In this document: positions 1 through 11,735 of the stretch, in pieces
Layout of the letters: every line of letters begins with the position of its first letter
Position numbering within the stretch: position 1 is the stretch's first letter
Assembly (NCBI GenBank): GCA_037349315.1
Contig: JBAIAC010000004.1
Location: 38,505,001-38,569,000 of the forward strand
Reading direction: 5' to 3'
Length of the DNA stretch: 64,000 nt
From: Chelydra serpentina
Lineage: Eukaryota > Chordata > Testudines > Chelydridae
Position numbers and translations under genes: made by a program
Notes under the pieces: generated by a model
Databases searched by the model: none
Seen by the model: the letters and a program-made list of their open reading frames with translations, nothing else
What the model was told of the DNA's origin: nothing

Positions 1-1225
1 CTACAACAGCACTTCATACATTTGATGGTTCAGTGGCTCAGTTGTCCAAATAGATATTTTTCCTTTGAGTCCGGTGCCAATCTATGTGAGGCTGAGCAAA
101 GTAGCCTTGGAGATGCTTTAATTTACAGAAGTTGCTAACAGCACCAAGGGACTGAAACTACAACCAGATTTGCATAAAATAGGGGTAATGTGGCCCTTCT
201 CCCTTTCTTCCAGCTACCCCCCACCCCTTTTGTGTTAGTAGGCAGTAGAGAGCATATGTATCACAAGAAGCCTGAGTGCTGGCTGTATGTCATTGGAGGA
301 TGCTCCTTGCACTGGTTTTATACTCCCCAAGCTGGTTACTTCAGCCTTAGGGCCATTTGACACCAGCAGTGCACACTGCACAAGAGATCATTTTACAATA
401 CTACAACGATAGGCAGAGAGGCTATATAAATATATAATGTAAGAAGGGCACAGTGCTGTATTACTCCAGTGATCAAAATAGTTATGGTGACAGAAAATGT
501 ATTTCTTCAGTTTCAAGCACAGATAAGTATTCATATACCCATCTGCCTGGCTGATACTACTTTGTCACTTTACCTTCGGATAAAATTTCTCTTTCTATAG
601 GATGTCCCTCTAGTCGAGGCTACAATACATCCATTACACAGCATCTTTCAGAAGCATAGTGGTTCTCTTTAGCTACAGATGCACAAAATGCTGAAGTTCC
701 AGAAAAGCCTGCATGGTGTGCAAAACATAATTTCCAATTTTAGAAGCACTGGAGCTGAAACAGCTATTCAAACAAACTACAATGTCATCCTGTTCAAGGA
801 AATGTTCTCTTAGAGATTAGTGATTTTTTTTTTCAGTTTATAAAGTCTTCGCAAAGAGCAGTTTAAAATAAGCATCACTTCCCTGGAGAAGGTAATTTAA
901 AATGCATTAAAGCCCTTATAGAATGCGCTTGTTAGAAGAAGCAGCACCAGGACATAACATTTCCAAAGCATAAATAAACTACTTTGTATACAATTCTTTG
1001 TTTGACTATTTTCTAACTCTAGCAATTAGCAAAGATTTAGCCCTGGTGGTTTGATTGTAGTCAAAAGAGACAGAAAAAGACAATAAACACTGAAATTCTG
1101 TAGCAAAAGATGTGCCAGATCTCTGTCTTCTCTCCTAAGCAAAGCTCTAGGGGTAGATTCTGCAGCCTTTACTTGCTAAAAGTAAGTACTACTTATCAAA
1201 CAGCAGATCTACCAATGGGAGTATT
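1..1225. other. No recognisable feature
   Basis: AT-rich unique-looking DNA. I see no conserved coding segment, tRNA-like box or clear terminal repeat. It may contain very old repeats that cannot be recognised by eye. Confidence 0.5.
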
Positions 1226-2040
1226 GGGTGGGTACGTACTACTCAGGTTGAGTAAGGGTTGCCGCATCTGCCCCCCAGAAAATGGACTTTGTGAGGTGTG
1301 ACACAGGAGTGTTGGTAATGGACTGAACTTTAGATCCTGGGCCCACTTGACCTGGCTCATAGGTATAATGGTTAGTACCAGGGCTGCCATCTTTCTGAGG
1401 TTGCCAGGGGCTGCTTGAGCCGCCCGCTCCACCCCAGGCCCTGCCCACTTCCACTTCTTCCCCCAACATCCCACCCCTGCCCCACCTCTTCCTGCCCCTG
1501 CTCCACCCCCCAGCCTCTTCCCGCCCCATTCCACCCCCAACCCCCCCCCCCCAGCACCTCGTGCATGCCGCTGAATAGATGAGCACGGGAGGTGCTGGAG
1601 GGAGGGGGAAGAGCTGATCAGCAGGGCCGCTGACAGGCGAGAGGCGATGTGGGAGGAGCTGATTGTGGGGGTTGCCAGGGGATGCTAAGCACCCACTATT
1701 TTTTCCCGTGGGTGCTCCATGTCTGAAGCACCCACAGAGTGGGCGCGTATGGTTAATACTCCTATCCCATGGCTGAAGTCAGTATTCCACAGATTCCACC
1801 GGCTACTGTTGCATGCAAAAGAATTCAGCAGGCACTGTTCCACAGCATGCAGGAAGTGCTGGGGGGAAGAGGGAGGAGCGAGGGCAGGGTGCACTCAGGG
1901 AAGGGGGCGAAACAGGGCAAGGGAAGAGCTGAGGTGGGGGCAGAGCAGGGGCAGGAAAAGGCGGGGTGGGAGTGTGAAGAGACAGGGTGGGGGCACCCCC
2001 CAGCACATTAGAAAGTTGGCTCCTCTGCTAGGATAGAGCC
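1226..2040. repeat. GC-rich inverted-repeat element, probably non-autonomous DNA transposon
   Basis: A C-rich arm (about 1420-1560) and a G-rich arm (about 1850-2010) are roughly reverse complements. Both carry the pair of words cagcac/gcatgc at the inner edge. The middle (1680-1745) holds a short inverted pair around the word agcacccac. Base composition differs sharply from the AT-rich flanks. The apparent open reading frames here come from purine/pyrimidine strand bias and match no protein family I know. I could not fix the ends or a target-site duplication, so the class is uncertain. Confidence 0.45.
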
Positions 2041-3934
2041 TTTATGCCACCTCTGTGACAGCCAGGGAGCCTCCCTGCATAGGGGATAGTATCAGGGAGC
2101 TGTTTGCACTCCTTTAAGGTCCTTTTACACTTACAATAACTTAGTGTAACTGAGAATCAGACCTTAAGACTGCTGTGCCCTTTCCCCCCAGTGGAGGGAT
2201 GTTTAACCATTATTACTCATTAGTTTAGGCCACATTATATCTCATCTTACACTTTTTTCTGAGACAATAAGCATAAAGCCAAACTCTTCACTATCTTGCA
2301 CCTTGTGCAACTCCATTGACCTAAATGAGGTTGCATAGCATATAAATCAGTCAAGAATCTGGCCAATTGTCTTTATAATCTTGCCTCTATCTAAAAGCAA
2401 TTTTGAGACACCCAGGCTCTAGATTACTCCATTTCTCATAAAAGCCCTATGAAATGTGTTTCTTTAACTTCAAACAACTCCTCAAGTGAACCTCTTCATG
2501 CCTACTTAATTCCAGCCCTGATGAGTCCACTTTCACTTCACTGTGTCCTTCAAGACCATGCAGCACTTAGATGAGTCACTTGGGATGTACAGTTTAACAC
2601 TGAATCCAGTCAATAATCAGCCTTGTCGTTACGTTCGCTTTAGATTCTTGCACTTTACTTAGCAGGGCAGCACATTAGAGCAGAGAACTGGGGTAAACTT
2701 TCACAGCAATGCACAGAGAATTAGCTACATAACTCCCATTGGCATTAAAGGGAGTACCACGGATAAATCTTCATGTGCCAGTTTGAATAAGAAGCTAAGC
2801 CTGTTTTCTTAAGATATCATTTTCAGTTTCTGCCTTTCCCTAGTGATTAATTAAGTTGCTATTTTCATTTATTCCAGAACAGAGGTTCCTGTGTTCATGT
2901 TCTCACTGCAGCTGACCTCTGGATATACTAGAGGAAGTAAAATATTTAATATCATTGTGGGGATGCTGTATATTTGATGTTTTTAACAATGACTAGTAGA
3001 GAACGGGAAACTCCACTTAGAGGCAACTCATATTAAAGAATAAAACAGTTCTGTTCAGTTTGTAGATGTTAAACTCTCCTTGGAGAAATTCCCAGGTAAG
3101 ATCTCACAAACACCCTGAAAAAAGCGAGTTCCCTCCTTGCAAGCTAGTTCCTTTACTAAATACATTTTCATATGCTGCACTCATTTTCCAACTGTCCATG
3201 GACAACATTGAACAGACTACTGTGTTTCTGTTTCCTTGAATTGTTGCTTCTGCTCAAAATGCCCTGTCTCCAGCTATGCATCCTACAGCTTTGCTAGTCA
3301 TTTTCATGAGTAAGTTGGGGCTGTGCCAATCCTTCAGGGGCAGCTTGCTGAAGAGTTTCCTCAAACTGAACCCTGTAGTTTGGTTTACAGGAGTTAAGAA
3401 TGAACCAACTCCTTAAACTCCATGAAGGCTTGAGTTAGATTGCTCATACTTTCAACGGGAACCCCTTATAGCAGCCCCCCTCCCTTCTGCCCCTTTCTAT
3501 CCAATGAGGTCTCTCTTTCTTCCCACAACATGCCCTAGAACCCTTTCTAACTTAGATAACTTAGGCAAAGCCAGGAGTCTTGGAGAGTAGAGAGTAGGAG
3601 TAGGTGATGGGAGCATGAAGCAGGCCAGTTGACGTGTTGGGAGTAGAACTGGTTGGAAAATGAGGGTTTTTTCATGGAAAATTTGGGCTTTTCATTGAAA
3701 AAACAAAATTTTTCACCAAAAGAAATATTTAGTCTGGGCCCTGTTTATTGAACTTTTAAGAGCATAGGCTAGTGTACATAAGTCCCTCAATCCTCCCATG
3801 CAATGCTGTCTGAATGGGTTTGAGTCAATATAATTATATTGTACAGTTGCAAAGTAAAGCAAATGCCCTAGCCTTCAGAGTAAAGTAAAAATCCTATGTT
3901 GATTGGGTGCACAGAGTAGGAAAGAGAGTACAGG
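2041..3934. other. No gene; scraps of old repeats
   Basis: Mostly unrecognised. About 2285-2370 contains a decayed piece of an amniote-type palindromic repeat (words such as aactccattgac). Around 3650-3715 is an A/T-rich stretch with gaaaatttggg-type inverted words. Nothing else is supportable. Confidence 0.4.
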
Positions 3935-4810
3935 GTCCAGTTAATGAAGAAGCTACCAAAGAGTCATCTCCAACTACTCCTAACCATTGCTAGAATCCTG
4001 GCTTCCTCACAACAGGCAAAGACACAGAATGGAAACTGCATTGGTTGCACTGAAGGAAAAGAACATGCTTCCAAACTCCCAAAACTGGATCTCTCTGTGG
4101 CATCTGATACTGTTGATCACCAAATACTCCTCTATCACCTCAGAGACATAGTAGGGATGAATGGGAATGCACTGAGATTGTGCCAATGCTTCTGAGATTC
4201 AACCCAAAATGTTGTGATGGGCAATTATTTCTCTAACTCTAATACCTCATTGGTGATGTCCCCCAATTATCTCTCTGTTCAGCATCTATATGAAACCATT
4301 GGGAGAAAATAACAATATATAGATGGCACCTAGCTCTATATTTCATTAACAACAAAGGCTAATGGCACCATCTCCCAACTATTCTAGTGCCTGAGACCCA
4401 TCGGTACGTGGATGGAGAATAGATGGTGAAGGTGAACCTGGGCAAGGCAGAGATTACGCAAATGGCAAGAGGAAAGTGCTTTGAAAAACTCACCTCGCCC
4501 ATCCTTCATCAAGGGAAGCTGCAGGTTTGGGTCATTCTATATTCCTAACTATCTTTTGATGCTCAAATAGTCTACCAGGCTGACTTGCCATATTCCTTGG
4601 CTCTAGGAATGATTATTACAATTCACTATACCTAAACCAGGAAACCACTGCCCTTGAGAAAGCTTGCTAGCATTCTGCCTACCCAGCAACACTGTCTGCA
4701 AAGAATACCTCACCATGTCTGGCTTCCTGTGAAACACAGCATCAAATTCAAGATTTTCACTCTGATACTCAAACTCCTTCATGGAAGGACCCACTTTACG
4801 TGAGCAACCT
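3935..4810 (+). pseudogene. L2-like LINE reverse transcriptase remnant
   Basis: Decayed reverse transcriptase of an L2-type (CR1-group) non-LTR retrotransposon. The reading frame near 4080-4195 gives LDLSVASDTVDHQILL, which matches the conserved DLSAAFDTVDH block with one active-site aspartate region changed. Near 4280 the frame gives FSIYMKPLGE, and near 4320 a TQLYIS segment that follows the catalytic ADD box, here mutated to ADG. Near 4680-4785 WLPVKHSIKFKI matches the thumb/C-terminal LHWLPV block. These blocks lie in the expected order and strand but need several frame changes, so the element is long dead. No 3' tail is seen. Confidence 0.8.
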
Positions 4811-4989
4811 CCACTCTCTGCACAATCATGACCACCCATGGTCATGGGAATAGCTATGTTTCATGGGAATAACGAAGCAGCCTGCTACAGGGTGACTCAT
4901 GATCACAAGAGAGAGAGCATCTTTGGAACCTTACCTGTGACTATGGAACACAAAAAACATCAGACAAACTTTGTTATACGCAGTAGTGT

Positions 4990-5176
4990 TCTAGCTGTAT
5001 CAGTCCCAAGATATTAGAGAGAGAGGGTGGGTGAGGTAATATTTTTTATTGGACCAACTTCTGTTGGTGAGAGAGACAAGCTTTTGATCTTACACAGAGC
5101 TCTTCTTCAGGTCTCTGTTATCAACAGAAGTTGGTCCAATAAAAAATATTACCTCACCCACCTTATCTTGCTAACA
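4990..5176. repeat. Penelope-type (hammerhead-bearing) repeat, fold-back copy
   Basis: Minus-strand copy (about 4990-5125) of a repeat also found at 34879-35335 and 62890-63045, followed directly by an inverted partial copy (5126-5176). The two arms share the word aacagaagttggtccaataa in opposite directions, so the locus can fold on itself. Opposed terminal copies are a known arrangement of Penelope-like elements. The whole interior is missing here. Assignment to Penelope is inferred from the shared architecture with 33291-34330, not from an encoded protein. Confidence 0.65.
5072..5116 (-). ncRNA. Hammerhead-ribozyme-like relic (AGAGAC/GTCTCT type)
   Basis: Read on the minus strand: stem I left arm AGAGAC, core CTGAAGA, an imperfect stem II closed by GAGC/GATC, then AAAA where the hammerhead core needs GAAA, then GCTT and stem I right arm GTCTCT. 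The stem I arms are perfectly complementary. Stem III is reduced to self-complementary AGCT. The G-to-A change in GAAA follows a C and fits CpG decay. The motif should be inactive. Confidence 0.55.
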
Positions 5177-6970
5177 ACCTTTGTGCACTTCAGAGGAAAG
5201 TATAGACTGTTTGTCTTAGCTTTTCCTCAGAGTATAAATAAAAATCTATGTGGAAGGAGGGAAGAATTAAAACTTAACATATGAAGACAATTGTTGGGGA
5301 TGGGAGGGATGAGGGTAAGTATTCGGGTATCGTGATGATGAGCATGGTATAAAAGCTTGAGAACTTGATAGCTAGTTTGAAACTATGAGGTGTTGTTTGC
5401 CCTTGGCCCCTACTATGCGTATGTTGCAATCAGCATTAGGCAAGAATGGCCACACACACTGCTTCTTTTTAAAGGAGCTATTACTTGTGCTGTACAACAC
5501 AAACATCCCTGGACCCTGAGAGTCACCCTACCCAGCGCTCTGAACTCTGCCACCTCCATTGTATTCTCCACAAAAAGGTTTGTTTTAAAACTGTAAGGCA
5601 ATGCATGAAATGCTTTATTGCATCAAGTGTGCCTTTTTGTATAAAAATGTGTGAAACAGCAAATCACTAAAGAGTTCAAAGCATTCACCCTTCTCCTTTC
5701 AGAAACTGCTCACCATCCATTAGTGTGACATAAACTAGACACTCCACATTCAGTGAATGAGGCAGGGATTGAGCAGCAAAATGACAACACTATGAACAAA
5801 TATAAGTTAAATACTTCATGTTGCTTGACAAGTCAATCATATTTTCCCCCAGGCATGCACTGTTACTGCCAGCATTATGCATGCTTGAAGAGAGTAATGA
5901 ACAGAAGTATTTTATTCATGATTTAGTTTGGGTTTGGGTTTTTTCCAAGGGTGTGAGAGATCAAGATAATGGCCAGATCGGGAGAATTAAGCAGGACCTC
6001 CAAACTCTAGAGTAGATCAAACCCTCTAGATTAACATGCAGAGGACCATGGTGCACAGATCTCTTAGATGAAAGTGGTCGTCATTCACTCCATTTGCCTC
6101 TCCCCTACCTCTAGCCTTAGCAAGGCTTCAGCAGAGCTACACTGACAGAGCCAGATAGAGAAACAGGGGGCCCTTGAGCCAGAGTAAGTGCAGAGGTCCT
6201 CCATGTGGATGGACTTGGCCTCTGGCAGTTCTCCAGAGATTTGCACAGATCCATGGAGTTTGGGGGCCAATCCCTCTGCTTCTTCTGATGTGTCTGTCTA
6301 TGTATGGAGTTAAATTCCATCTCCAACCTACCTCCAATAGAGGAATTTGGAGGAAACTCCATAGAAGACTCTTGAATTCCTTCCCGTTGGGGGCCTGGTT
6401 TGGGATTCTCATAACCCCACCCTCAAGTTCAAACAGGAATCACTACAGTACCCACCACTGTGAATAGAAATATAAAGGGAGAAAGAAATTGAAAGCCTTG
6501 GGTATTGTAGCTGCATTGTGGATGCAAATTTAAATGGCCAGAATAAGATATTTCCTATATTACTAAACAATACTATATTTACTACACACTTCAGTTTTCT
6601 GAGGCTATTCTGTCTGCTCTAAATTAGCCCTCAGAGTCTCTCTCAAAATACTGTATTTATTGATTTTGCCATCAAAGCTAGAATGTCACATTCAGAAACG
6701 TTAAATCACAAAAAAATTTGAAGCATCCTGTACAACTAAGAAAAATACCCAGTTTAACACCTTATGTGTATCTAGAAGATGATTAGAAAGAATTGGGTTA
6801 GTCGAAAACCAGACTATTACCTCACATTATAATTCATTGCCATTAAGTTCCATTAAAAACTAAATCAAAACTGGTGAGACAGAATAAAAGCTGTTCTATC
6901 TCCATCCACAGTTTCATGTAAACAAGTAGAAAGTAGCAATGAATGTGGTATATAGCAATACTATTATCAT
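5177..6970. other. No recognisable feature
   Basis: No coding, RNA or transposon signal that I can support. The overlapping open frames at 6085-6467 on both strands show no family motif and look like chance. Confidence 0.45.
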
Positions 6971-7430
6971 GTGTAATCGAGTGGGCAGTCCCTTTAAGAA
7001 CCTAGCCAGTCCTGTTCTAAATTCCAGCCCAGAACAGCATATCATTCCGGGAGTCTGTTTCCAAAGGGATGCTTGGGAATTGTAGGCTAGGCTGCAATTT
7101 GTGATGGGAAAGGGAGCAGGATATAAGATACAGATATAGGGTGAGCAGTGGTTGGGGGATGCTCTTCAGGGACTGGGCTAAGACTAGAATAGAGCCCTGC
7201 TGAAAAGTTGCTGGGAAAAGACCCCTGGGAAGGACTGGCTAAAGATGCCAGGAAGAAGCAAGTGAGGCCAAAGGAGGAAGTGGCCAGGGAAAAAGTGAAT
7301 CATGGCAGGTTTCTTGAGTTTGAGTTTTCAGAGTCATTGCTTCCTAGGATAGAGTCCCCTATCTTGAAGTATGGCCCACACTCTTTGTTACTAGTTGTAC
7401 AGTTTTATATTTGGCTGTATTAAAACACAC
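6971..7430 (+). repeat. Possible LTR-like segment
   Basis: Begins with TGTAATCGAG and contains a TATA-like ggatataagata at about 7117 and a late ttaaaacacaca. This order of U3, TATA and polyadenylation-like signals would suit a solo LTR. I could not find a clean target-site duplication or a second copy in the window, so this stays tentative. Confidence 0.3.
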
Positions 7431-7439
7431 ATTATTTGT

Positions 7440-8090
7440 TTGTGCCCAGTTTACCAAGAGATCCAGATTGCTCTGTATTGGTGACCTGTTTTTTTACCTC
7501 TCCCCCAATTTTTGAGTCATCTTTAAACTTTATCAGTGATAATTTTGTTTTTTTCCAGGTCATCAATAAAAATGTAAAATAGCATAGAGTCAAGACCTGA
7601 TTCCTGTGAGACCCTGCTAGAAACACACCCACTTAATGATGATTTCCTGGTTCAAATTACATTTTGACACCTATCAGTTAGCTAGTATTGAATCTATTTA
7701 ATGTGTGCTATATTGACTTTGTATTGTTCTAGTTTTTTAATCAAAATGCAATACCAAGTCAAATGCCTTACAGAAGTCCAAATATACAAAATCAGCATTA
7801 TTACCTTTATCAACCAAACTTGTAATCTCCTCAAAAAAGATATCAAATTAGTTTGACAATCTGTGTTTCACAAGCCCATGTTGATTGGCATTAATTATAT
7901 TACCATCCTTTAATTATTAATTGAGTCCTGTATCAGCCATTCCGTTATTTTGCCCCAAATCAGTGTCAGGCTGACAGGCCTATAATCAGCTGTGTCATCC
8001 TGTTGACCCTTTTTAAATATTAGCACAACAATGGATAACTTGTCCCTCTAGAATATACAGTACACCTAGATTTTGTTACTCTAAACCCAT
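7440..8090 (-). pseudogene. CR1-type LINE reverse transcriptase remnant
   Basis: Minus-strand remnant of a CR1-group reverse transcriptase. Reading from high to low coordinates, ADYRPVSLT (about 7975-8000) matches the YRPISLT block at the start of the domain. ADFVYLDFCKAFDLV (about 7745-7790) matches the catalytic YLDFSKAFDTV block. SLIKFKDDSKIGG (about 7520-7560) matches LSKFADDTKLGG, with the alanine before the catalytic DD pair replaced by lysine. Block order and spacing fit the family. In-frame stops and frameshifts break it. Confidence 0.85.
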
Positions 8091-9889
8091 TTTTCCCTAC
8101 ATTTTCTGCAGTTTACTCAGAAATGCCCAACTGAAAGCTGGAAACTGAAATATATTCCCTTAGAGCAAAACCATGCAGGCTAAACTCAGGACTCTATTGC
8201 ACTCTCCTATGGTGTAAAATATGTGAGATGGGCTAAAAGTAAAGAAAACTAAGTGAGGAGCGGGGGACTAAAGAGAGTTTCCTCTATGTTGTTCCAGCAG
8301 GGTGGGAGAAAGTGTTTGCCCCTGACTGCCTGGCCCAAAGTCCCATGATCCTCCATAGACTAATGGGCTTTTCAGAAGGTGAGGGCCACTACATATCCTG
8401 CAGAGCTGCAACCAGAATGTTGCTAAGGGCGGGGCCCAGGTTACTTGCCTGGATGGTGCAAATTTGAGTGGTGGTGTGACCTGGTGCACGGGGTCAAAAT
8501 GCCACTTAAATTTGGCCAAGCTGCCTTCCATCATGCCAGCAGGGAAGGGACTCAACCATTATGCCACCTAGCTCTGGTCAAGGGCCAAGGGAAGGTGGCC
8601 TGGTCCCTCTGCCCCCCCTCCCCTGTTGTACCCCTGGTTTCCTGTTATAGATTCTCCTAGCCTTAGCGACCCACAGCAACTCCTTTAAAGGCAAAGATGG
8701 GACAGGGAGGGTTTCTTAGTGTATTGGGGCACTGCAGAAAAGCTAATACAGCCTGGAGCTGTACTGCCTCTTCCACCTAATCTCCATGAGGTTGATAGGA
8801 AGCCTGCTGGCCCTGTGTACTGTGGGCTCACCTACTCCCCCTGCAAGCATCCCAACCAACTGGAGAGCTGTCCATGAGAGATGACAAGAGGCAGTTGAGG
8901 CATGCAGGAGAGATGAAAAGGGTTCTGGGTAGTGTAAATGATATGGGGTGATAAGTAATGAAGGATTAATATGTGGGACTCTTAATTCTAATGAGTGGGT
9001 GGAGGAGTTCGCTGGACTCCCTTCAAACAGTCAACTTTAACACTTCTTTTTTGTTAAGGAATAAGATTAAGAGGTAGGTAACATTTGGTTTTAACAACCT
9101 TGACAGTTTCTCCTTAAAGCTTTTTACTGTTTCATTCCAAGTTTGTGCCACCAATTGATTATTTATCTGAACTACAGAGCATAATGTAGCTACTCACTTC
9201 CTCACATAGATGCAATGGCACAGTGTGTAGTTCTTAATTTCCTGGGTAGATCTTTTCTTATAGTAAATGGAAGAGATTTTTATCTTCATTAGTTCTTTAA
9301 TTAATAGATGGTTAGATATCTATATCAGCACCTTCTGTATTAGTGATCATATTAAGTAATAACATCATGTCTATCTTGTAGGTAAAAGGAAATTGATTGG
9401 CCAGTGTGTGTACAGATTTCAAACTAACTACATACCTCTTTCCTGAGAAGTGTCAGGCATTCATCCATTCTGGAACAGAGCAAAGACTAGATTCCCAGAA
9501 CATGATCGCTTTTCAGCTATATCAAGATCTGATCAAGTAACTTATAAGCACTCACTTCTTAGACAGCTATTGGAGATGCTCCTTTAGTGTGAGCTGTAGG
9601 GGCTTGTACTTTTGCCAGCAGGTTCTGCGTTCCATCTCTGACAAAGATCTGTGATGTCTGTATGTAGGTGGCTACTAGTATCCTAATTGCTGCATGTATG
9701 AATGGAGACTGAGAATGGGAAGTTCAGATGGGTGATAGTCCACAGATGGATTTCTTTTTTGAAGTGGTCCAGCTATGAATAGCTTAAGGACCACTGAAGT
9801 AGGCCTTTATGAACCAGTATAGGTATGGGGATTGATTCTCAAAGGTGCTGTGCAGCCTCATCAACTACATTTGAATTTTTGGAGTAAGT
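8091..9889. other. No gene; one GC-richer unclassified block
   Basis: About 8250-8700 is GC-richer and has a repeat-like feel (words such as gcctggatggtgcaaatttg), but I cannot define ends or family. The rest is AT-rich and unrecognised. Confidence 0.4.
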
Positions 9890-10410
9890 CTACACTATAA
9901 TGTAAAGCCACAGTTAGTAGAACTCAAGTAAGCAGACCCTAGTTTTGCTAATTTATGTCTTGAGTATCTACACTCTTGTAATCCTAGATTAAAAATTGTT
10001 GAACCCTGTGTCTCAACCTGGGGCACCATCATCTACACTGCATTATGCAGGCCCCAATCACCCCAAGCCCAGACTTCCTAGCACCCTCCCAAAATTGGTC
10101 ATTCTAGCCCTTTGTTTGTGGTGCAGTGTGGGAAAACTTGACTGTCCACAAAACTTGACTGTCCAGAGGACAAGGAAAGTCAGCCAATGGGATTGTGAGA
10201 TATTTCTGACAGACACCCAGAGCATGAGTCCAGTGGGGTTGCATCTACACTGCAAAGCAATAGGACTTGAAAATTGGTCACAGCTTGACTCAGACTCAGC
10301 CTCTCCACCTCTGTGGTGTCCTGGGACCCTAGGCTAGTTTGTGTGTATACAGAACCTGAGTTCAAACCTTGGGCTTTCATTGCAATGTAGACATACACTT
10401 GGATGCTCAA
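9890..10410. mobile_element. Decayed Harbinger-like MITE (composite)
   Basis: Left end gtaagtctacactataatg and right end cattgcaatgtagacatac are inverted versions of the TCTACACT/AGTGTAGA type shared with the better copies at 34951 and 49846. A third such word (gcatctacactgcaaag, about 10242) lies inside, suggesting a composite or rearranged copy. A TWA target duplication is not preserved. Confidence 0.5.
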
Positions 10411-11544
10411 TGCTTCTTAAAAATTTAAAAACCTTTCATATCACAACCATTTTCTCCCTTCCAAACAAAACAGTGATCTTAAGTCAGTTATGTGGGGTTG
10501 TGAAAGCCTCACACTTAGTGAAGGTGTCAAAACTAAAAGTTGGCCTCTCTGTTAAACACTAAGCTTTTAAGATAGGCCTTCCACAATCAACATTTCAATT
10601 GCAGCATTTTTAAATACTCTGAACTTCATGAATCCTGCACAATCCAGCAAAATCAAAAAGCAGGAAAAAAGCTATTCCATCTCACTTCTGAAGCTAGATT
10701 TGTAAGACAACAAATACAGAATTGTTTTGCTTTTATGCTCAAAAATAAATACAGTGCAGAATCCACAAAGGATGCTAGATCAAATGGATTCTTTAAAATT
10801 TTCAGAGAGCCATGATAATCTCTGGTGTAATTCCAATTGCTTAATTTGGAATTACATCAAGGAAGAATTTGGTCCATAGATCTTTTTTTATATAAAAAGT
10901 AAAACAATGTCTATTGACCTCAAAGTAGCAAAAATCTAATATTTTAATAATTTTTTTCTCGAAGAGAAAGTACTCCCATGCCACCTATGCCCTTGCCCCA
11001 GCATTTCTGATAGCACAGATTGAAATTTATGATATTACTAATAGTGTCTAAGTAAGAGAAGAAATAATAACTAGCAAACTTGGTAGGGGGAGAAATAATT
11101 CTTTTACACTCCTCTCTGGAAAAATGTATTAAGTATTTTTTCCATCTTGCAGATTTCCCTATAGTAGCATAAAGGAATGACACATACTGTACCTGTAGGT
11201 TTATGAGTAAGATCCTACAGATTTTCATTGACTTTGTACCATCAAAACTCAGCATTTGCTCCAAATCTATGTGGCTTGCTTACACAGCAGATGTGTGTTC
11301 TGGAATTGGAAACTGCCAAATCCTGGCTGCTGGGTTATTAGTACTCATTCTTTTTTCCAAGCTAAACTGAAGCTTGTGTTTTTTTAATGAAAATGAACAA
11401 AAGGGCAGATTAGAGAGTCTTCCCTTAAGAGTGGAGACCATATATGAAATAGCTCTTTTCCTGATGAGTATCATGTTCAACTTGATTATGTTCAGGTTTT
11501 TATAATATTTCTGGCTATGGATTAATTCCAAATTTCAACACCTT
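10411..11544. other. No recognisable feature
   Basis: AT-rich DNA without a supportable gene or repeat call. Confidence 0.45.
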
Positions 11545-11735
11545 TTGGGTGTGGTGTTCTGTCCCATCTAGTGGCACCAAGACCACTTAGAGAGCAATTA
11601 ATGAGTCTGCTCTACAGCCTTAGCTAATAGCCAATCATCTTTTAGCTCATGCGGTAGAGGCTCATGCACTAAGCTCCAGAGACCCCAGGTTTGAGCCTGC
11701 CCGCTGACAACAAAGGTCTGTTGGCATTACACATA
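11545..11735 (+). repeat. tRNA-derived SINE-like repeat
   Basis: About 11642-11700 resembles a tRNA gene promoter: TTAGCTCATGCGGTAGAGG fits an A box and GGTTTGAGCC a B box about 45 bases later. The upstream 90 bases (from gttctgtcccatctagtgg) appear to travel with it. It is not a functional tRNA: the acceptor stem does not pair and there is no anticodon arm I can defend. Confidence 0.6.

Noticed and set aside
11642..11700. Functional tRNA gene
   Set aside because: A- and B-box-like words are present, but acceptor and anticodon stems do not form and the flanks are repeat-like.
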